A stretch of DNA of 64,000 nucleotides from Sphingomonas sp. IC-56 (GTDB taxonomy: Bacteria > Pseudomonadota > Alphaproteobacteria > Sphingomonadales > Sphingomonadaceae), in the NCBI RefSeq assembly GCF_021043375.1, contig NZ_JAJNDV010000004.1:124001-188000 (forward strand), read 5' to 3'. Positions 55,081 to 63,848 of the stretch are shown here, one piece after another. Both the position numbers and the translations under genes were made by a program. How positions within the stretch are numbered: the first letter of the stretch is position 1; each line of letters opens with the position of its first letter. The notes under the pieces were generated by a model. That model ran no database searches and was not told the DNA's origin. It was given only the letters and a program-made list of their open reading frames with translations.

Positions 55081-55108
55081 TTGCACTTCCAAAAACACGG
55101 GCTATAGA
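55081..55108 (+). promoter_or_regulatory. probable promoter of the tRNA-Asn pair
   Basis: TTGCAC (55081-55086) is separated by 16 bp from TATAGA (55103-55108), which is embedded in CTATAGAC, a frequent -10 form in sphingomonads. The first tRNA begins 16 bp after the -10. The promoter lies only 6 bp past the nadK stop. Confidence 0.6.
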
Positions 55109-55123
55109 CGCCCCCACGCTTGT

Positions 55124-55198
55124 TCCCTGATAGCTCAGCGGTAGAGCTCTCGACTGTTAATCGAGCGGCCGTAGGTTCGAATCCTACTCAGGGAGCCA
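55124..55198 (+). tRNA. tRNA-Asn (GTT), copy 1, CCA encoded
   Basis: The acceptor stem TCCCTGA / TCAGGGA closes a complete cloverleaf with D arm AGCTC..GAGCT, anticodon stem CTCGA / TCGAG around CTGTTAA (anticodon GTT), and T arm GTAGG-TTCGAAT-CCTAC. Discriminator G and CCA are encoded at 55195-55198. Confidence 0.97.
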
Positions 55199-55247
55199 GC
55201 CGTTGGCCTAGCGCCGGCGGCAGGCGAAACAGCTTGGACATGGGTAT

Positions 55248-55322
55248 TCCCTGATAGCTCAGCGGTAGAGCTCTCGACTGTTAATCGAGCGGCCGTAGGT
55301 TCGAATCCTACTCAGGGAGCCA
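55248..55322 (+). tRNA. tRNA-Asn (GTT), copy 2, CCA encoded
   Basis: Identical over its full length to copy 1 at 55124, including the CCA. Only 49 bp separate the two, and no independent promoter is obvious, so they are probably processed from one precursor. Confidence 0.97.
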
Positions 55323-55385
55323 CGTTTTTCGACACTCGCATCGATACAGTGGCGGGGCTCTTGCCCAGGCTGCTAGCGTGTTCCC

Positions 55386-55810
55386 ATGCAGCCGCTCCGC
55401 CAAGCAACACACATCCTCCACATCGACACGCAGGGCCAGGGTGTGGTCGAGATCAGTCGGCCGGTAACCAGCTGGGTTGCGGATGAGGCCGTCGGTCAGG
55501 GGCTGCTTACCCTGTTCTGCCGCCACACCTCCGCATCGCTGCTGATCCAGGAGAATGCCGCGCCTGAGGTGCGCAGCGACCTGGAGGCGTGGATCGCGCG
55601 GCTGGCACCGGAGGGCGACCATTATGCCCATGACGACGAAGGCCCGACGACATGCCCGCGCACCTGCGTGCCACGCTTACGGGCATCCAGCTGACAATCC
55701 CGCTAATCGAGGGGCAACTGGCGCTCGGCACCTGGCAGGGCATCTACCTGTTCGAGCATCGCCGTCGTCCGCACCGCCGCCAGATTGCGATGCACCTGCT
55801 GGGCAGTTGA
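55386..55810 (+). pseudogene. yjbQ: YjbQ/UPF0047 family (secondary thiamine-phosphate synthase) gene with one-base frameshift
   Basis: From ATG 55386 the frame reads a normal YjbQ N-terminus (LFCRHTSASLLIQENAAPEV .. DHYAHDDEGP) and then becomes unrelated at about 55647, stopping at 55694. Reading from the next frame at 55646 restores the family C-terminus (DDMPAHLRATLTGI .. IPLIEGQLALGTWQGIYLFEHR) to a stop at 55808. Inserting one G between 55646 and 55647 (CCGACGAC to CCGGACGAC) gives a full 141-residue protein. This may be a real recent mutation or a sequencing error. Family members have weak thiamine-phosphate synthase activity. Confidence 0.88.
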
Positions 55811-55821
55811 GTCCGCTCGTT

Positions 55822-56016
55822 TCAGTGCTCGGTGAAGGCGAAGTAATCACGGATGTGGCGGTTGAAGTAGCCACCCTTGGATAACGCCGCCTGCATCTCC
55901 TCGGCTATCCTGGGCGGCACCTGATGATAGCTGTAGCGCCGTCCGCTGACGAACAGGATGTCAAGCCGGCGCTCGGCCTGGTGATAGCGCCAATTGCGGA
56001 TCACGCTGGATGGCAT
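55822..56016 (-). CDS. KTSC domain protein
   Basis: 64 residues: MPSSVIRNWRYHQAERRLDI, then FVSGRRYSYHQVPPRI and the C-terminal SKGGYFNRHIRDYF. This is the KTSC domain, named after a lysyl-tRNA synthetase C-terminal extension, found alone as a small protein here. Function unknown. It converges with yjbQ (stops 12 bp apart) and is divergent from the adenine deaminase. Confidence 0.8.
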   Translation of the reverse strand: MPSSVIRNWRYHQAERRLDILFVSGRRYSYHQVPPRIAEEMQAALSKGGYFNRHIRDYFAFTEH

Positions 56017-56087
56017 GTCGCTTCAACGCACAGGACCGCGCGGCGCTCCTGCTTGCGCCACCCGGCCACCCCTGCGATGTTGCGGCG

Positions 56088-57104
56088 ATGACTGATCTCG
56101 ACGCCTTCATCACCGGCCTGCCCAAGGCCGAACTGCACCTGCATATAGAGGGTTCGCTAGAGCCTGAACTCATGTTCGAACTGGCGCAGCGCAACGGTGT
56201 GGCGATCCCGTTTGCGACTGTAGAAGACGTGCGCGCAGCGTATAACTTCTCGAATTTGCAGGATTTTCTCGACATCTACTATGCCGGGGCGGAGGTGCTG
56301 CGCACCGAGGCGGACTTCCGGGACCTGGCGCTCGCCTATTTCAAGCGCGTGGCGGCCGACGGGGTGGCCCATGCCGAGATTTTCTTTGATCCCCAGACAC
56401 ATACGCATCGCGGCATTCCCTTCGGCGTGGTCGCAAACGGCCTGCTTGCGGGCATGGCGGAGGCCGAGAAGCAGCATGGAATCACCTCCAAGCTGATCCT
56501 GTGTTTCCTGCGCCACCTGAACGAAGAGGATGCGTTTCAGACGCTTAGCCAGGCACAGCCTTGGATCGAGCAGATAGAAGGGGTCGGGCTCGACTCCTCC
56601 GAAGTCGGCCATCCGCCCGCCAAGTTCGAGCGCGTGTTCGCCGCCGCCGCCGCAATGGGGCTGAAGCGCCTCGCACATGCCGGCGAAGAAGGTCCACCCG
56701 CATATGTTAGCGAGGCGCTCGACCTGCTGAAGGTCGACCGGCTCGACCATGGCAATCGCAGCCTGGAAGACCCGCGGCTGGTGGCCCGTCTGGCGCGATC
56801 GAGAATGACCCTGACGGTCTGCCCGCTGTCCAACGTCAAGCTGTGCAACGTCGCCTCGATCGACGCACACCCAATCGACCGCATGCTCGAACTCGGGCTG
56901 CGCGCGACGGTCAACTCGGACGATCCGGCCTATTTCGGCGGCTATGTCGCCGACAATTATCGCGCGGTGGCCAGCGGACGCGGGCTCGACAAGCGGGCGC
57001 TCGCGACCCTGGCGCGCAACAGCTTCCTGGGCTCATTCCTGCCGGACGATGCTGTTGCCGAGCATCTGGCCCGGCTAGACGCCTATGTGGAGGCGCACGC
57101 ATGA
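56088..57104 (+). CDS. adenine deaminase (adenosine deaminase superfamily)
   Basis: 338 residues. Metal ligands H17-x-H19 are in AELHLHIEGSLEP; further signatures are AEIFFDPQTHTHRGIPF, VGLDSSEVGHPP, AHAGEEGPP, DHGNRSLEDPRL and VNSDDPAYFGGY. The DPQTHTxRGIP and SSEVGHPP segments are characteristic of the yeast Aah1/Pseudomonas PA0148-type adenine deaminases rather than adenosine deaminase, so the product is probably hypoxanthine. The ATG at 56088 gives MTDLDAFITGLPKAELH. It overlaps the phosphoribosyltransferase gene by four bases. Confidence 0.88.
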   Translation: MTDLDAFITGLPKAELHLHIEGSLEPELMFELAQRNGVAIPFATVEDVRAAYNFSNLQDFLDIYYAGAEVLRTEADFRDLALAYFKRVAADGVAHAEIFFDPQTHTHRGIPFGVVANGLLAGMAEAEKQHGITSKLILCFLRHLNEEDAFQTLSQAQPWIEQIEGVGLDSSEVGHPPAKFERVFAAAAAMGLKRLAHAGEEGPPAYVSEALDLLKVDRLDHGNRSLEDPRLVARLARSRMTLTVCPLSNVKLCNVASIDAHPIDRMLELGLRATVNSDDPAYFGGYVADNYRAVASGRGLDKRALATLARNSFLGSFLPDDAVAEHLARLDAYVEAHA

Positions 57105-57616
57105 GCGAGATCGTCTTCAACCACTTCACCCACGACTCGTTGGTCGCGGGCGTCCACGCCATCGCCGAGGCGGCGTCCGGCTGGTCTCCCACGCTGCTGG
57201 TGGGCGTCGGACGCGGCGGACTGGCACCGGCCGTCTACCTTTCCCACCGCATGAGCCTGGCGATGGTCTCGATCGACCATTCCACCCGCATCGCCCAGTT
57301 CGGCGAGGAACTCGTCGCAGTGCTCGCGCAGCGCACGCGCGAAGGCGACCGGCTGTTGTTCGTAGAGGACATCAACGACAGCGGCCGCACCATCGGCGAA
57401 CTTCGCGCCGCGCTGGCAGCGCAGGGTGCGCTTTCGGAGAACATCCGCTTCGCCGTGCTGCTCGACAATATCCGCTCGGCCCAGCGAGTCGACTACGCCT
57501 TTCAGACGCTGGATCGCAGCATCACCAAGGACTGGTTCGTGTTCCCATGGGAGGCGGTCGCACCCAAGGCCGCACTGGACCAGGATGCGGCGGAAGTGCC
57601 TGAAAGAATTGCCTGA
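57101..57616 (+). CDS. purine-type phosphoribosyltransferase
   Basis: 171 residues. The PRPP-binding loop is LFVEDINDSGRTIGEL, and LLVGVGRGGLAPAVYLSHR holds the N-terminal glycine-rich loop. The family includes hypoxanthine, xanthine and guanine phosphoribosyltransferases. Because it overlaps the adenine deaminase gene (ATGA), the likely path is adenine to hypoxanthine to IMP. The base preference is inferred from context. Confidence 0.88.
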   Translation: MSEIVFNHFTHDSLVAGVHAIAEAASGWSPTLLVGVGRGGLAPAVYLSHRMSLAMVSIDHSTRIAQFGEELVAVLAQRTREGDRLLFVEDINDSGRTIGELRAALAAQGALSENIRFAVLLDNIRSAQRVDYAFQTLDRSITKDWFVFPWEAVAPKAALDQDAAEVPERIA

Positions 57617-57746
57617 ATGCGTTTTGTTCAGCTGCCGTCAATCGACAGAAGTGCACAACTCACCGCATTCGCGTAAGGACATTTCGAGCCCGGTGCGCGT
57701 TACTCCAGCAAGAACTCAGAACAACAGAATAGAGATCGGAGAATCC

Positions 57747-58361
57747 ATGCCGAATCCAACTCTTCGCCGTCGACGCCTGGCGCGTCTCGGCGCAGTTGTG
57801 GCGGGCAGCCTTGCGCTGGCCTCGTGCATGACTGCAACGCCCTATCGTCCGGCCACCGGCAACGGCTCGTCCGCGACCGGCTATTCGGACCAGCAGATCG
57901 AAAGCAACCGTTTCCGCGTCAGCTTCGCCGGCAACAGCCTCACCTCGCGTGAGACTGTGGAGCGCTACCTGCTGTTCCGCGCGGCCGAACTGACGGTGCA
58001 AAATGGCGCCGACTATTTCATCCTGGCCGACCGCGACACCGAGAAGAAGAGCCGCACCTATGCCACTCCGGGAATCGGCGGAGGCTTTGGTAGCGGTTTC
58101 TACGGCAGCCCGTGGGGCGGCTGGGGCCCATCCTGGCGCTATTACCGTCCGCGCTTCGGCTGGCGCAGCTGGGATCCCTTCTGGGGCGATCCCTTCTTCG
58201 ACCGCAGCGTCGATATCCGCACGGTGGAACAGTATGAAGCCGTTGCGGAGATCGTGATCGGCCGCGGCCCGAAGCCGGCGGACAATGTCCGCGCGTTCGA
58301 TGCGCGCGAGGTACTCAACCGGCTTGGGCCGACGATCCAGACCCCGCAGCAGGGTCGCTGA
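57747..58361 (+). CDS. CC0125/CC1285 family lipoprotein
   Basis: 204 residues. A twin-arginine-rich start (RRRRLARLGAVVAGSLALASC) ends in a lipobox (LALASC), so the mature N-terminus should be a lipidated Cys. The conserved core NRFRVSFAGNSLTSRETVERYLLFRAAELT is typical of the Caulobacter CC0125/CC1285 lipoproteins; a Gly/Trp/Tyr-rich loop (GGFGSGFYGSPWGGWGPSW) lies in the middle. Role unknown. A strong terminator follows. Confidence 0.9.
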   Translation: MPNPTLRRRRLARLGAVVAGSLALASCMTATPYRPATGNGSSATGYSDQQIESNRFRVSFAGNSLTSRETVERYLLFRAAELTVQNGADYFILADRDTEKKSRTYATPGIGGGFGSGFYGSPWGGWGPSWRYYRPRFGWRSWDPFWGDPFFDRSVDIRTVEQYEAVAEIVIGRGPKPADNVRAFDAREVLNRLGPTIQTPQQGR

Positions 58362-58380
58362 TCCGAGGCCAGTCACAATA

Positions 58381-58419
58381 AAAGCCCTCCCGGAGCCTGC
58401 TCCGGGAGGGCTTTGTTTT
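58381..58419 (+). terminator. Rho-independent terminator of the lipoprotein gene
   Basis: AAAGCCCTCCCGGAGC and GCTCCGGGAGGGCTTT form a perfect 16-bp stem with a short CT loop, followed by GTTTT. It lies 19 bp after the stop codon. Confidence 0.9.
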
Positions 58420-58450
58420 GGGTGCGGTGACCGCAGTTGTAGCACAAGCT

Positions 58451-58547
58451 GTTCCCCGGCGAAGGCCGGGGCCCAGTTGCCATGCACTGGCGGGCGTTTC
58501 CCCGCCGCCACTGGGCCGAGGCTGGGCCCCGGCCTTCGCCGGGGAAC
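58451..58547. repeat. palindromic element, second family
   Basis: GTTCCCCGGCGAAGGCCGGGG at the left end is matched by its inverted copy at the right end (CCCCGGCCTTCGCCGGGGAAC), with inner arms CCCAGT..CCACTGGGC around GGGCGTTTCCCCGCC. The sequence differs from the copies at 4044, 7512 and 63669. It lies between the convergent lipoprotein gene and secA. Confidence 0.85.
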
Positions 58548-58559
58548 CTGTGTTGACCC

Positions 58560-61301
58560 TTACGCCACCGCGCCGTGGCAGTGCTTGTACTTCTGGCCCG
58601 ATCCGCAAGGGCACGGTGCGTTGCGGCTTACCAGGCCGTCCCACTGCGACGGGTCGGTGCCCAGCCCGTCGCCTGAAGGCTGCGGAATGCCCATCTGGGG
58701 CAGGCGGGTGGTGATCAGCCCCTGTGCGCCCGCATCATAGTCATAGCTATCGTCCTCGCCGGTGAACGGATCGATATGCGTCGTCAAGAAGTCGGGAAGT
58801 TCAGGCAGGTCCTGCGGCGGGGCCATGCTGAACTGAGCATGCGCCAGCGTGCGGGTCACGTCTTCGCGGATGTTGGTCAGCATCCGCTCGAACAGCGCGA
58901 ACGCCTCATGCTTATACTCGTTGAGCGGCGTCTTCTGCGCATAAGCGCGCAGGTGGACGACCTGGCGCAGCGCGTCGAGCGTCGCCAGATGCTCCTTCCA
59001 GTGATGGTCCAGATTCTGGAGCAGGATCGACTTCTCGATCTGGGCCCAGGTTTCCGGTTCCAGATCTGCCGACTTGGCATTGATGTGCGCATCGGCCATT
59101 TCGCGGATGCGCTCCTCGACCGTTTCCGGCTCGATCGCGTCCTCGGCAGCAATCCAGTTGGCGAGCGGCACCTCGATGCCCAGCGTTGCGTGCACCTTTT
59201 CGGTCAGCCCCGCCACGTCCCATTGCTCGGGATAGCTGTTCGGCGGGCACGCCTCGCCGACCAGGCCGTTCACGGTCTCGCGGCGCATGTCCTCGACCAC
59301 GTCGCCGATCGTGTCGGCGTCCATGATGTCGGCGCGCTGCTCATAGATGACCTTGCGCTGATCGTTCATCACGTCGTCATATTCAACGACCTGCTTGCGG
59401 ATGTCATAGTTGCGCGCTTCGACCTTCTTCTGCGCAGTTTCGATGGCCTTGGTCAGCCACTTGCTGCCGATCGCCTCGCCATCCTCGATGTTGTTGCGCA
59501 TCATCTTGGAAAACAAGGTGTTCGATCCGAAGATACGCAGCAGATCGTCGTCCAGGCTGAGATAGAAGCGGCTGAGGCCCGGATCGCCCTGACGCCCCGA
59601 ACGGCCGCGCAGCTGGTTGTCGATGCGACGGCTCTCGTGCCGCTCGGTGCCGAGCACGAACAGGCCGCCGGCCTCGCGCACACGCTCCTTTTCGGCGGCG
59701 ATTTCGCGGCGGATCTCGTCGACCCGTGCGTCCCGCTCCGCCCCCTCGGGCATGTCGCCCAGTTCGTCCTCGATGCGGAATTCGAGGTTACCGCCCAGCT
59801 GAATGTCGGTGCCGCGGCCCGCCATGTTGGTGGCGATTGTCACTGCGCCCAGGCGGCCCGCCTGTGCGACGATGCCGGCTTCCAGCTCGTGGTGGCGCGC
59901 GTTCAGCACCGAATGCTCGACGCCCTCCTTCTTCAGGAACTCGGACAGCAACTCGGACTTTTCGATCGAGACGGTGCCGACCAGCACCGGCTGGCCCTTG
60001 GCCGAGTGCGCCTTGATCTTCTTGGCGATCGCCGCGAACTTTTCCTCGGTGGTCTTGTAGAACTCGTCTTCCTCGTCGACGCGCCGCACCGGCACGTTGG
60101 TCGGGATGGTGACGACGTTCATCTTGTAGATGTCGAAGAATTCCGGCGCCTCGGTCGCGGCGGTGCCGGTCATGCCCGAAAGCTTGGGGTACATGCGGAA
60201 ATAGTTCTGGAACGTGATGCTCGCGAGCGTCTGGTTCTCCGGCTCGATCTGGACGCCTTCCTTGGCTTCCACCGCCTGGTGTAGGCCTTCCGACCAGCGC
60301 CGGCCGTTCATCATGCGACCGGTGAACTCGTCGATGATCACCACCTTGCCGTCGCGCACGATGTAATCGATGTCGCGCTTGAACAGCACGTTTGCGCGCA
60401 GCGCCTGGTTCAGGTGGTGCACCACCTGCGTGTTCTCGAAATCGTACAGGTTGGCGCCCTGGAGCAGCCCGGCGGCTTCAAGCGCGCGCTCGGCCTTCTC
60501 GGTACCGTCCTCGGTCAGGATAACGGTGCGCTGCTTCTCATCCTTCTCATAATCCTCAGGGCGGAACAGCTTCACCACCGCGTCCACGCCCATATACAGG
60601 TCGGACTTGTCGTCCGTGGGGCCCGAGATGATCAGCGGCGTGCGCGCCTCGTCGATCAGGACCGAGTCGACTTCGTCGACGATCGCCATTGCGAAGGGCC
60701 GCTGCACCATCGACGCGCGGTCATACTTCATGTTGTCGCGGAGATAGTCGAAGCCGAACTCGTTGTTCGTGCCGTAGGTGATGTCGGACGCATAGGCGTC
60801 GCGGCGCTGCTGGTCGGTCAGGTCGGGCACGATCACACCGGTGGTGAGGCCGAGGAAGCTGTAGATCTGGCTCATCGACTCGGCGTCGCGGCGGGCGAGG
60901 TAATCGTTGACGGTGATGACATGGACGCCCTCACCCGGCAGCGCGTTGAGATAGGTCGCCAGGGTCGCGACCAGCGTCTTGCCCTCGCCGGTGCGCATTT
61001 CGGCGATCTCGCCGCGATGGAGCACGATGCCGCCGATCATCTGCACATCGAAATGGCGCATGCCCATGGTTCGAACCGACGCCTCGCGTACCGTGGCGAA
61101 CGCTTCGGGCAGCAGCGCGTCGAGCTTTTCGCCATTGGTCAGCCGCTCACGGAACAGCACCGTCTGATGGGCAAGCGTCGCATCGTCCATCGCCTGAAGC
61201 GCGGGTTCGAACGCGTTGATCTTGTTGACGATGGCGCCGAGCGACTTGACGTAGCGGTCGTTCGAGGAGCCGAAAAAGGTCTTGGCCAATCCGCCGAGCA
61301 T
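58560..61301 (-). CDS. secA: preprotein translocase ATPase SecA
   Basis: 913 residues. The Sec motor that drives proteins through SecYEG. Walker A is [35 protein letters not shown] and [16 protein letters not shown] are intact; the C-terminal zinc motif [14 protein letters not shown] binds SecB. ATG 61301 gives [16 protein letters not shown]. It is a single long gene with no break. It reads toward the palindrome and the convergent lipoprotein gene. Confidence 0.98.
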   Translation of the reverse strand: MLGGLAKTFFGSSNDRYVKSLGAIVNKINAFEPALQAMDDATLAHQTVLFRERLTNGEKLDALLPEAFATVREASVRTMGMRHFDVQMIGGIVLHRGEIAEMRTGEGKTLVATLATYLNALPGEGVHVITVNDYLARRDAESMSQIYSFLGLTTGVIVPDLTDQQRRDAYASDITYGTNNEFGFDYLRDNMKYDRASMVQRPFAMAIVDEVDSVLIDEARTPLIISGPTDDKSDLYMGVDAVVKLFRPEDYEKDEKQRTVILTEDGTEKAERALEAAGLLQGANLYDFENTQVVHHLNQALRANVLFKRDIDYIVRDGKVVIIDEFTGRMMNGRRWSEGLHQAVEAKEGVQIEPENQTLASITFQNYFRMYPKLSGMTGTAATEAPEFFDIYKMNVVTIPTNVPVRRVDEEDEFYKTTEEKFAAIAKKIKAHSAKGQPVLVGTVSIEKSELLSEFLKKEGVEHSVLNARHHELEAGIVAQAGRLGAVTIATNMAGRGTDIQLGGNLEFRIEDELGDMPEGAERDARVDEIRREIAAEKERVREAGGLFVLGTERHESRRIDNQLRGRSGRQGDPGLSRFYLSLDDDLLRIFGSNTLFSKMMRNNIEDGEAIGSKWLTKAIETAQKKVEARNYDIRKQVVEYDDVMNDQRKVIYEQRADIMDADTIGDVVEDMRRETVNGLVGEACPPNSYPEQWDVAGLTEKVHATLGIEVPLANWIAAEDAIEPETVEERIREMADAHINAKSADLEPETWAQIEKSILLQNLDHHWKEHLATLDALRQVVHLRAYAQKTPLNEYKHEAFALFERMLTNIREDVTRTLAHAQFSMAPPQDLPELPDFLTTHIDPFTGEDDSYDYDAGAQGLITTRLPQMGIPQPSGDGLGTDPSQWDGLVSRNAPCPCGSGQKYKHCHGAVA

Positions 61302-61370
61302 GGCTTGTATCCTGTGATCTGAATGGGGTGCGGGCGCGGCGCTGGGGCTGCGCTCGGTGAAAGCTGTGTG

Positions 61371-61404
61371 GAAAAGGCGCGCGGTTCCCCTCGGTGGAAC
61401 CGCG
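61371..61404 (-). terminator. Rho-independent terminator
   Basis: CGCGGTTCC / GGAACCGCG form a 9-bp stem (61380-61404) followed on the minus strand by GCGCCTTTTCC. It is 7 bp past the stop of the gene ending at 61411, supporting that small gene as real. Confidence 0.75.
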
Positions 61405-61410
61405 GGAGCG

Positions 61411-61671
61411 CTATTCGAGCCGGCGCTCGAAGCGGAGGCTGGCGGAGACCGGCGCGGGGGCCTGAGTCACGGCCCAACGCTGCCTGATTTCGGCGAGCGC
61501 CTGTGCGACTCCGATGGCCGGCTGTGCCGCCTCGGCACGCTGGGCAACGGCCTGTGCGACCTTGCTTGCCTGCACCACCGCGACGTCCTGCACCTGGCGC
61601 GCCCGCGCATCGCCCGAACCGATACCGGTCAGGCTCGCGAACAACGCAGTCAGGAGAAGCAGCAGGTCCAA
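61411..61671 (-). CDS. small protein with N-terminal hydrophobic segment, function unknown
   Basis: 86 residues if it starts at TTG 61671 ([20 protein letters not shown]), with GAGAG upstream. The hydrophobic start could be a signal peptide; the rest is Ala/Val/Gln-rich and ends [12 protein letters not shown] terminator immediately downstream supports transcription. It is divergent from argJ. The start codon and reality of the gene are moderately certain only. Confidence 0.55.
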   Translation of the reverse strand: MDLLLLLTALFASLTGIGSGDARARQVQDVAVVQASKVAQAVAQRAEAAQPAIGVAQALAEIRQRWAVTQAPAPVSASLRFERRLE

Positions 61672-61813
61672 TTCGGCTCTCTTCCAGGCAGAAGCCGGGA
61701 CATAGTGCGCCCCTGCCCGTTCGTCCAACCCAAAGCGTGCGTTTAGCGCGACGGATGGAGGACGGAGCAAGCCCGCCCTTTATGCACGCCCCCATTTTCG
61801 CTAGGCGGCGCCT

Positions 61814-63034
61814 ATGGAAACCTCCCCTCTCGCGCTGCCCTTCCCCGCCCTGCCCGCCATCCCTGGCGTCACGCTGCGCGTCGCGCGTGCGCGCTACAAG
61901 AATTGGGACCGGTGCGACCTGACCTTTGTCACGCTGGACGAAGGCACCAGCGTCGCGGGGGTGCTGACCAACAGCAAATGCCCGTCGCCCGAAGTCGAAT
62001 GGTGCCGGAAGGCACTGGTGCTCGGCCGCGCTCGCGCGCTGGTGGTCAATGCCGGCAATTCGAACGCCTTCACGGGAAATCGGGGACGCGCGGCGGTGGA
62101 GGCGATCGCCGCCCGCGCGGCCTCGCATCTCGGCTGCGAGCCATCGGACATCTTTGTGTCTTCCACGGGAGTGATTGGCGTACCGCTGCCCATCGACAAG
62201 GCCGAGGCGGGACTGGACGCCGCGTTCGTTGCCGATCCCGCCGGCTGGGAAGCCGCGGCTGAGACGATCATGACCACCGATACCTTCGCCAAGGCGGCGG
62301 TGACGCAGGCGGTGGTCGACGGCCGCACCGTCAACCTGGTGGGGATCATCAAGGGCTCCGGGATGATCGCGCCCGACATGGCGACGATGCTGGGCTTCGT
62401 GTTCACCGATGCCGCGGTCGACCCCGCCTTCCTCCAGCGCGCGCTTGCCGACGCCAACACCCGCACCTTCTCGTGCATCACCGTCGATGGCGACACCTCG
62501 ACCAGCGACACGGTGCTTGCCTTCGCCACCGGCAAGGCGGGCAACGCGCCGCTGGCCAGCGATGAGGATGCCGGCGCCGACGCCTTCCGCGCCGCGCTTG
62601 CGGACCTGTGCCACCAGCTCGCCCTGCTCGTCGTCCGCGACGGCGAAGGCGCGACCAAGCTCATCCAGATCGATGTCGAAGGCGCGGACAGCGACCGCAG
62701 CGCCCACCGCATCGCGCTGTCGATCGCCAATTCGCCGCTGGTGAAGACCGCCATTGCTGGCGAGGACGCGAATTGGGGCCGCGTTGTCATGGCGGTGGGC
62801 AAGGCGGGCGAACCCGCCGAGCGCGACAAGCTCTCGATCCGCTTCGGCACCACGCAGGTGGCCCGCGAGGGCCTGGCGGTCGAAGGCTATGACGAAGCCC
62901 CCGTCGCCGCGCATCTCAAAGGCAAGGAGGTCGAAATCGGTGTGGACCTCGGCCTGGGCGAAGGTCGCGCGACGGTTTGGACCTGCGACCTCACCCACGG
63001 CTATATCTCGATCAACGCCGATTATCGGAGCTGA
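61814..63034 (+). CDS. argJ: bifunctional glutamate N-acetyltransferase/N-acetylglutamate synthase
   Basis: 406 residues. Recycles the acetyl group in arginine synthesis. The self-cleavage site is at the Ala-Thr in PDMATMLGFVFTDAA, preceded by IKGSGMIA; TCITVDGDTSTSDTVL-like (CITVDGDTSTSD) and NSPLVKTAIAGEDANWGR are family signatures. The ATG at 61814 gives METSPLALPFPALPAI. Other arginine genes are not nearby. Confidence 0.96.
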   Translation: METSPLALPFPALPAIPGVTLRVARARYKNWDRCDLTFVTLDEGTSVAGVLTNSKCPSPEVEWCRKALVLGRARALVVNAGNSNAFTGNRGRAAVEAIAARAASHLGCEPSDIFVSSTGVIGVPLPIDKAEAGLDAAFVADPAGWEAAAETIMTTDTFAKAAVTQAVVDGRTVNLVGIIKGSGMIAPDMATMLGFVFTDAAVDPAFLQRALADANTRTFSCITVDGDTSTSDTVLAFATGKAGNAPLASDEDAGADAFRAALADLCHQLALLVVRDGEGATKLIQIDVEGADSDRSAHRIALSIANSPLVKTAIAGEDANWGRVVMAVGKAGEPAERDKLSIRFGTTQVAREGLAVEGYDEAPVAAHLKGKEVEIGVDLGLGEGRATVWTCDLTHGYISINADYRS

Positions 63035-63039
63035 TCCGC

Positions 63040-63651
63040 GTGCTGACGATCTGGGGCCGGCTTAACTCGCACAATGTGAAGAAGGTCGCCTGGTTCGCCG
63101 AGGAACTGGGCATCCCCTATGTCCGCCACGATGTTGGGGGCTCCTTCGGCATAGACGCAGCCTATCTGGCCAAGAACCCGAATGCGTTGATCCCGACGAT
63201 CGAGGATGGCGAGGTGACGCTGTGGGAGTCTAACGCCATCCTGCGCTACCTGGCCGCGCGGCATGGCGGCGAACGCTTCTGGCCTGCCGACTCAGCGCAG
63301 CGCGCCCTGGCAGACCGATGGATGGACTGGCAGTTCGGCTATGCCGATGCGCAACGCGACGCGTTCTTCAATCTGGTGCGCAGGCAGCACGACGCGCGTG
63401 ATGCTGGTGCCATTGCGCGTTCTGCGGAAGCCTGCGCCAAGCAGATGGCGATCCTCGACCGCTACCTGGCTGAAGCGGCGTGGCTGTCGGGCGCCGACTT
63501 CGGCATCGGTGACGTCCCTATGGGCGTGTACGCCCACACCTGGTTCACGCTTGCCATTGATCGGCCGCGGCTGGAGCATGTCGAGGCGTGGTATGCCCGG
63601 CTCCGCGAACGGCCGGGCTATGCTAGAGAGGTGATGATCCCGCTGACTTGA
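63040..63651 (+). CDS. glutathione S-transferase family protein
   Basis: 203 residues. The N-terminal thioredoxin-like domain has IWGRLNSHNVKKVAWFAEELG and the cis-Pro/SNAIL-like NALIPTIEDG .. LWESNAILRYL; the C-terminal helical domain follows. A Ser after the Leu-Asn in the first helix (LNSHNV) is the likely catalytic residue. It begins at GTG 63040 with GGAG upstream, only 5 bp after argJ. The substrate is unknown. Confidence 0.9.
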   Translation: MLTIWGRLNSHNVKKVAWFAEELGIPYVRHDVGGSFGIDAAYLAKNPNALIPTIEDGEVTLWESNAILRYLAARHGGERFWPADSAQRALADRWMDWQFGYADAQRDAFFNLVRRQHDARDAGAIARSAEACAKQMAILDRYLAEAAWLSGADFGIGDVPMGVYAHTWFTLAIDRPRLEHVEAWYARLRERPGYAREVMIPLT

Positions 63652-63668
63652 AGGCGAGTCCATCAATC

Positions 63669-63750
63669 CGTCATCCCGGCCTTGAGCCGGGATCCCGCTT
63701 CTTCTGACAGTCAAAGCAGCGGGACCCCGGCTCAAGGCCGGGGTGACGAA
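63669..63750. repeat. palindromic BIME-like element, copy 3 (inverted)
   Basis: Same two arms as copies 1 and 2, but in the opposite orientation: the left end begins CGTCATCCCGGCC, and the right end is ACCCCGGCTCAAGGCCGGGG followed by TGACGAA. The spacer TCTGACAGTCAAAGC matches the reverse complement of the one in copy 1. It lies between the convergent glutathione transferase and trxA. Confidence 0.85.
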
Positions 63751-63848
63751 GAAGATCGATGGTATGAGCCTAGCGGCAGTGCGAGGGCCGCCAGTTGAAG
63801 AGCCGCAAGAGAGCCTCGCTTTTGCGAAGACTCTGCGACGTCTTCAGA

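Noticed and set aside
55124..55322. Two identical sequences 124 bp apart as a mobile-element repeat
   Set aside because: Both fold as complete tRNA-Asn genes with CCA, so this is a tRNA gene duplication.
55640..55654. Programmed ribosomal frameshift in yjbQ
   Set aside because: There is no X-XXY-YYZ slippery heptamer and no obvious downstream pseudoknot; a single missing base explains the break better.
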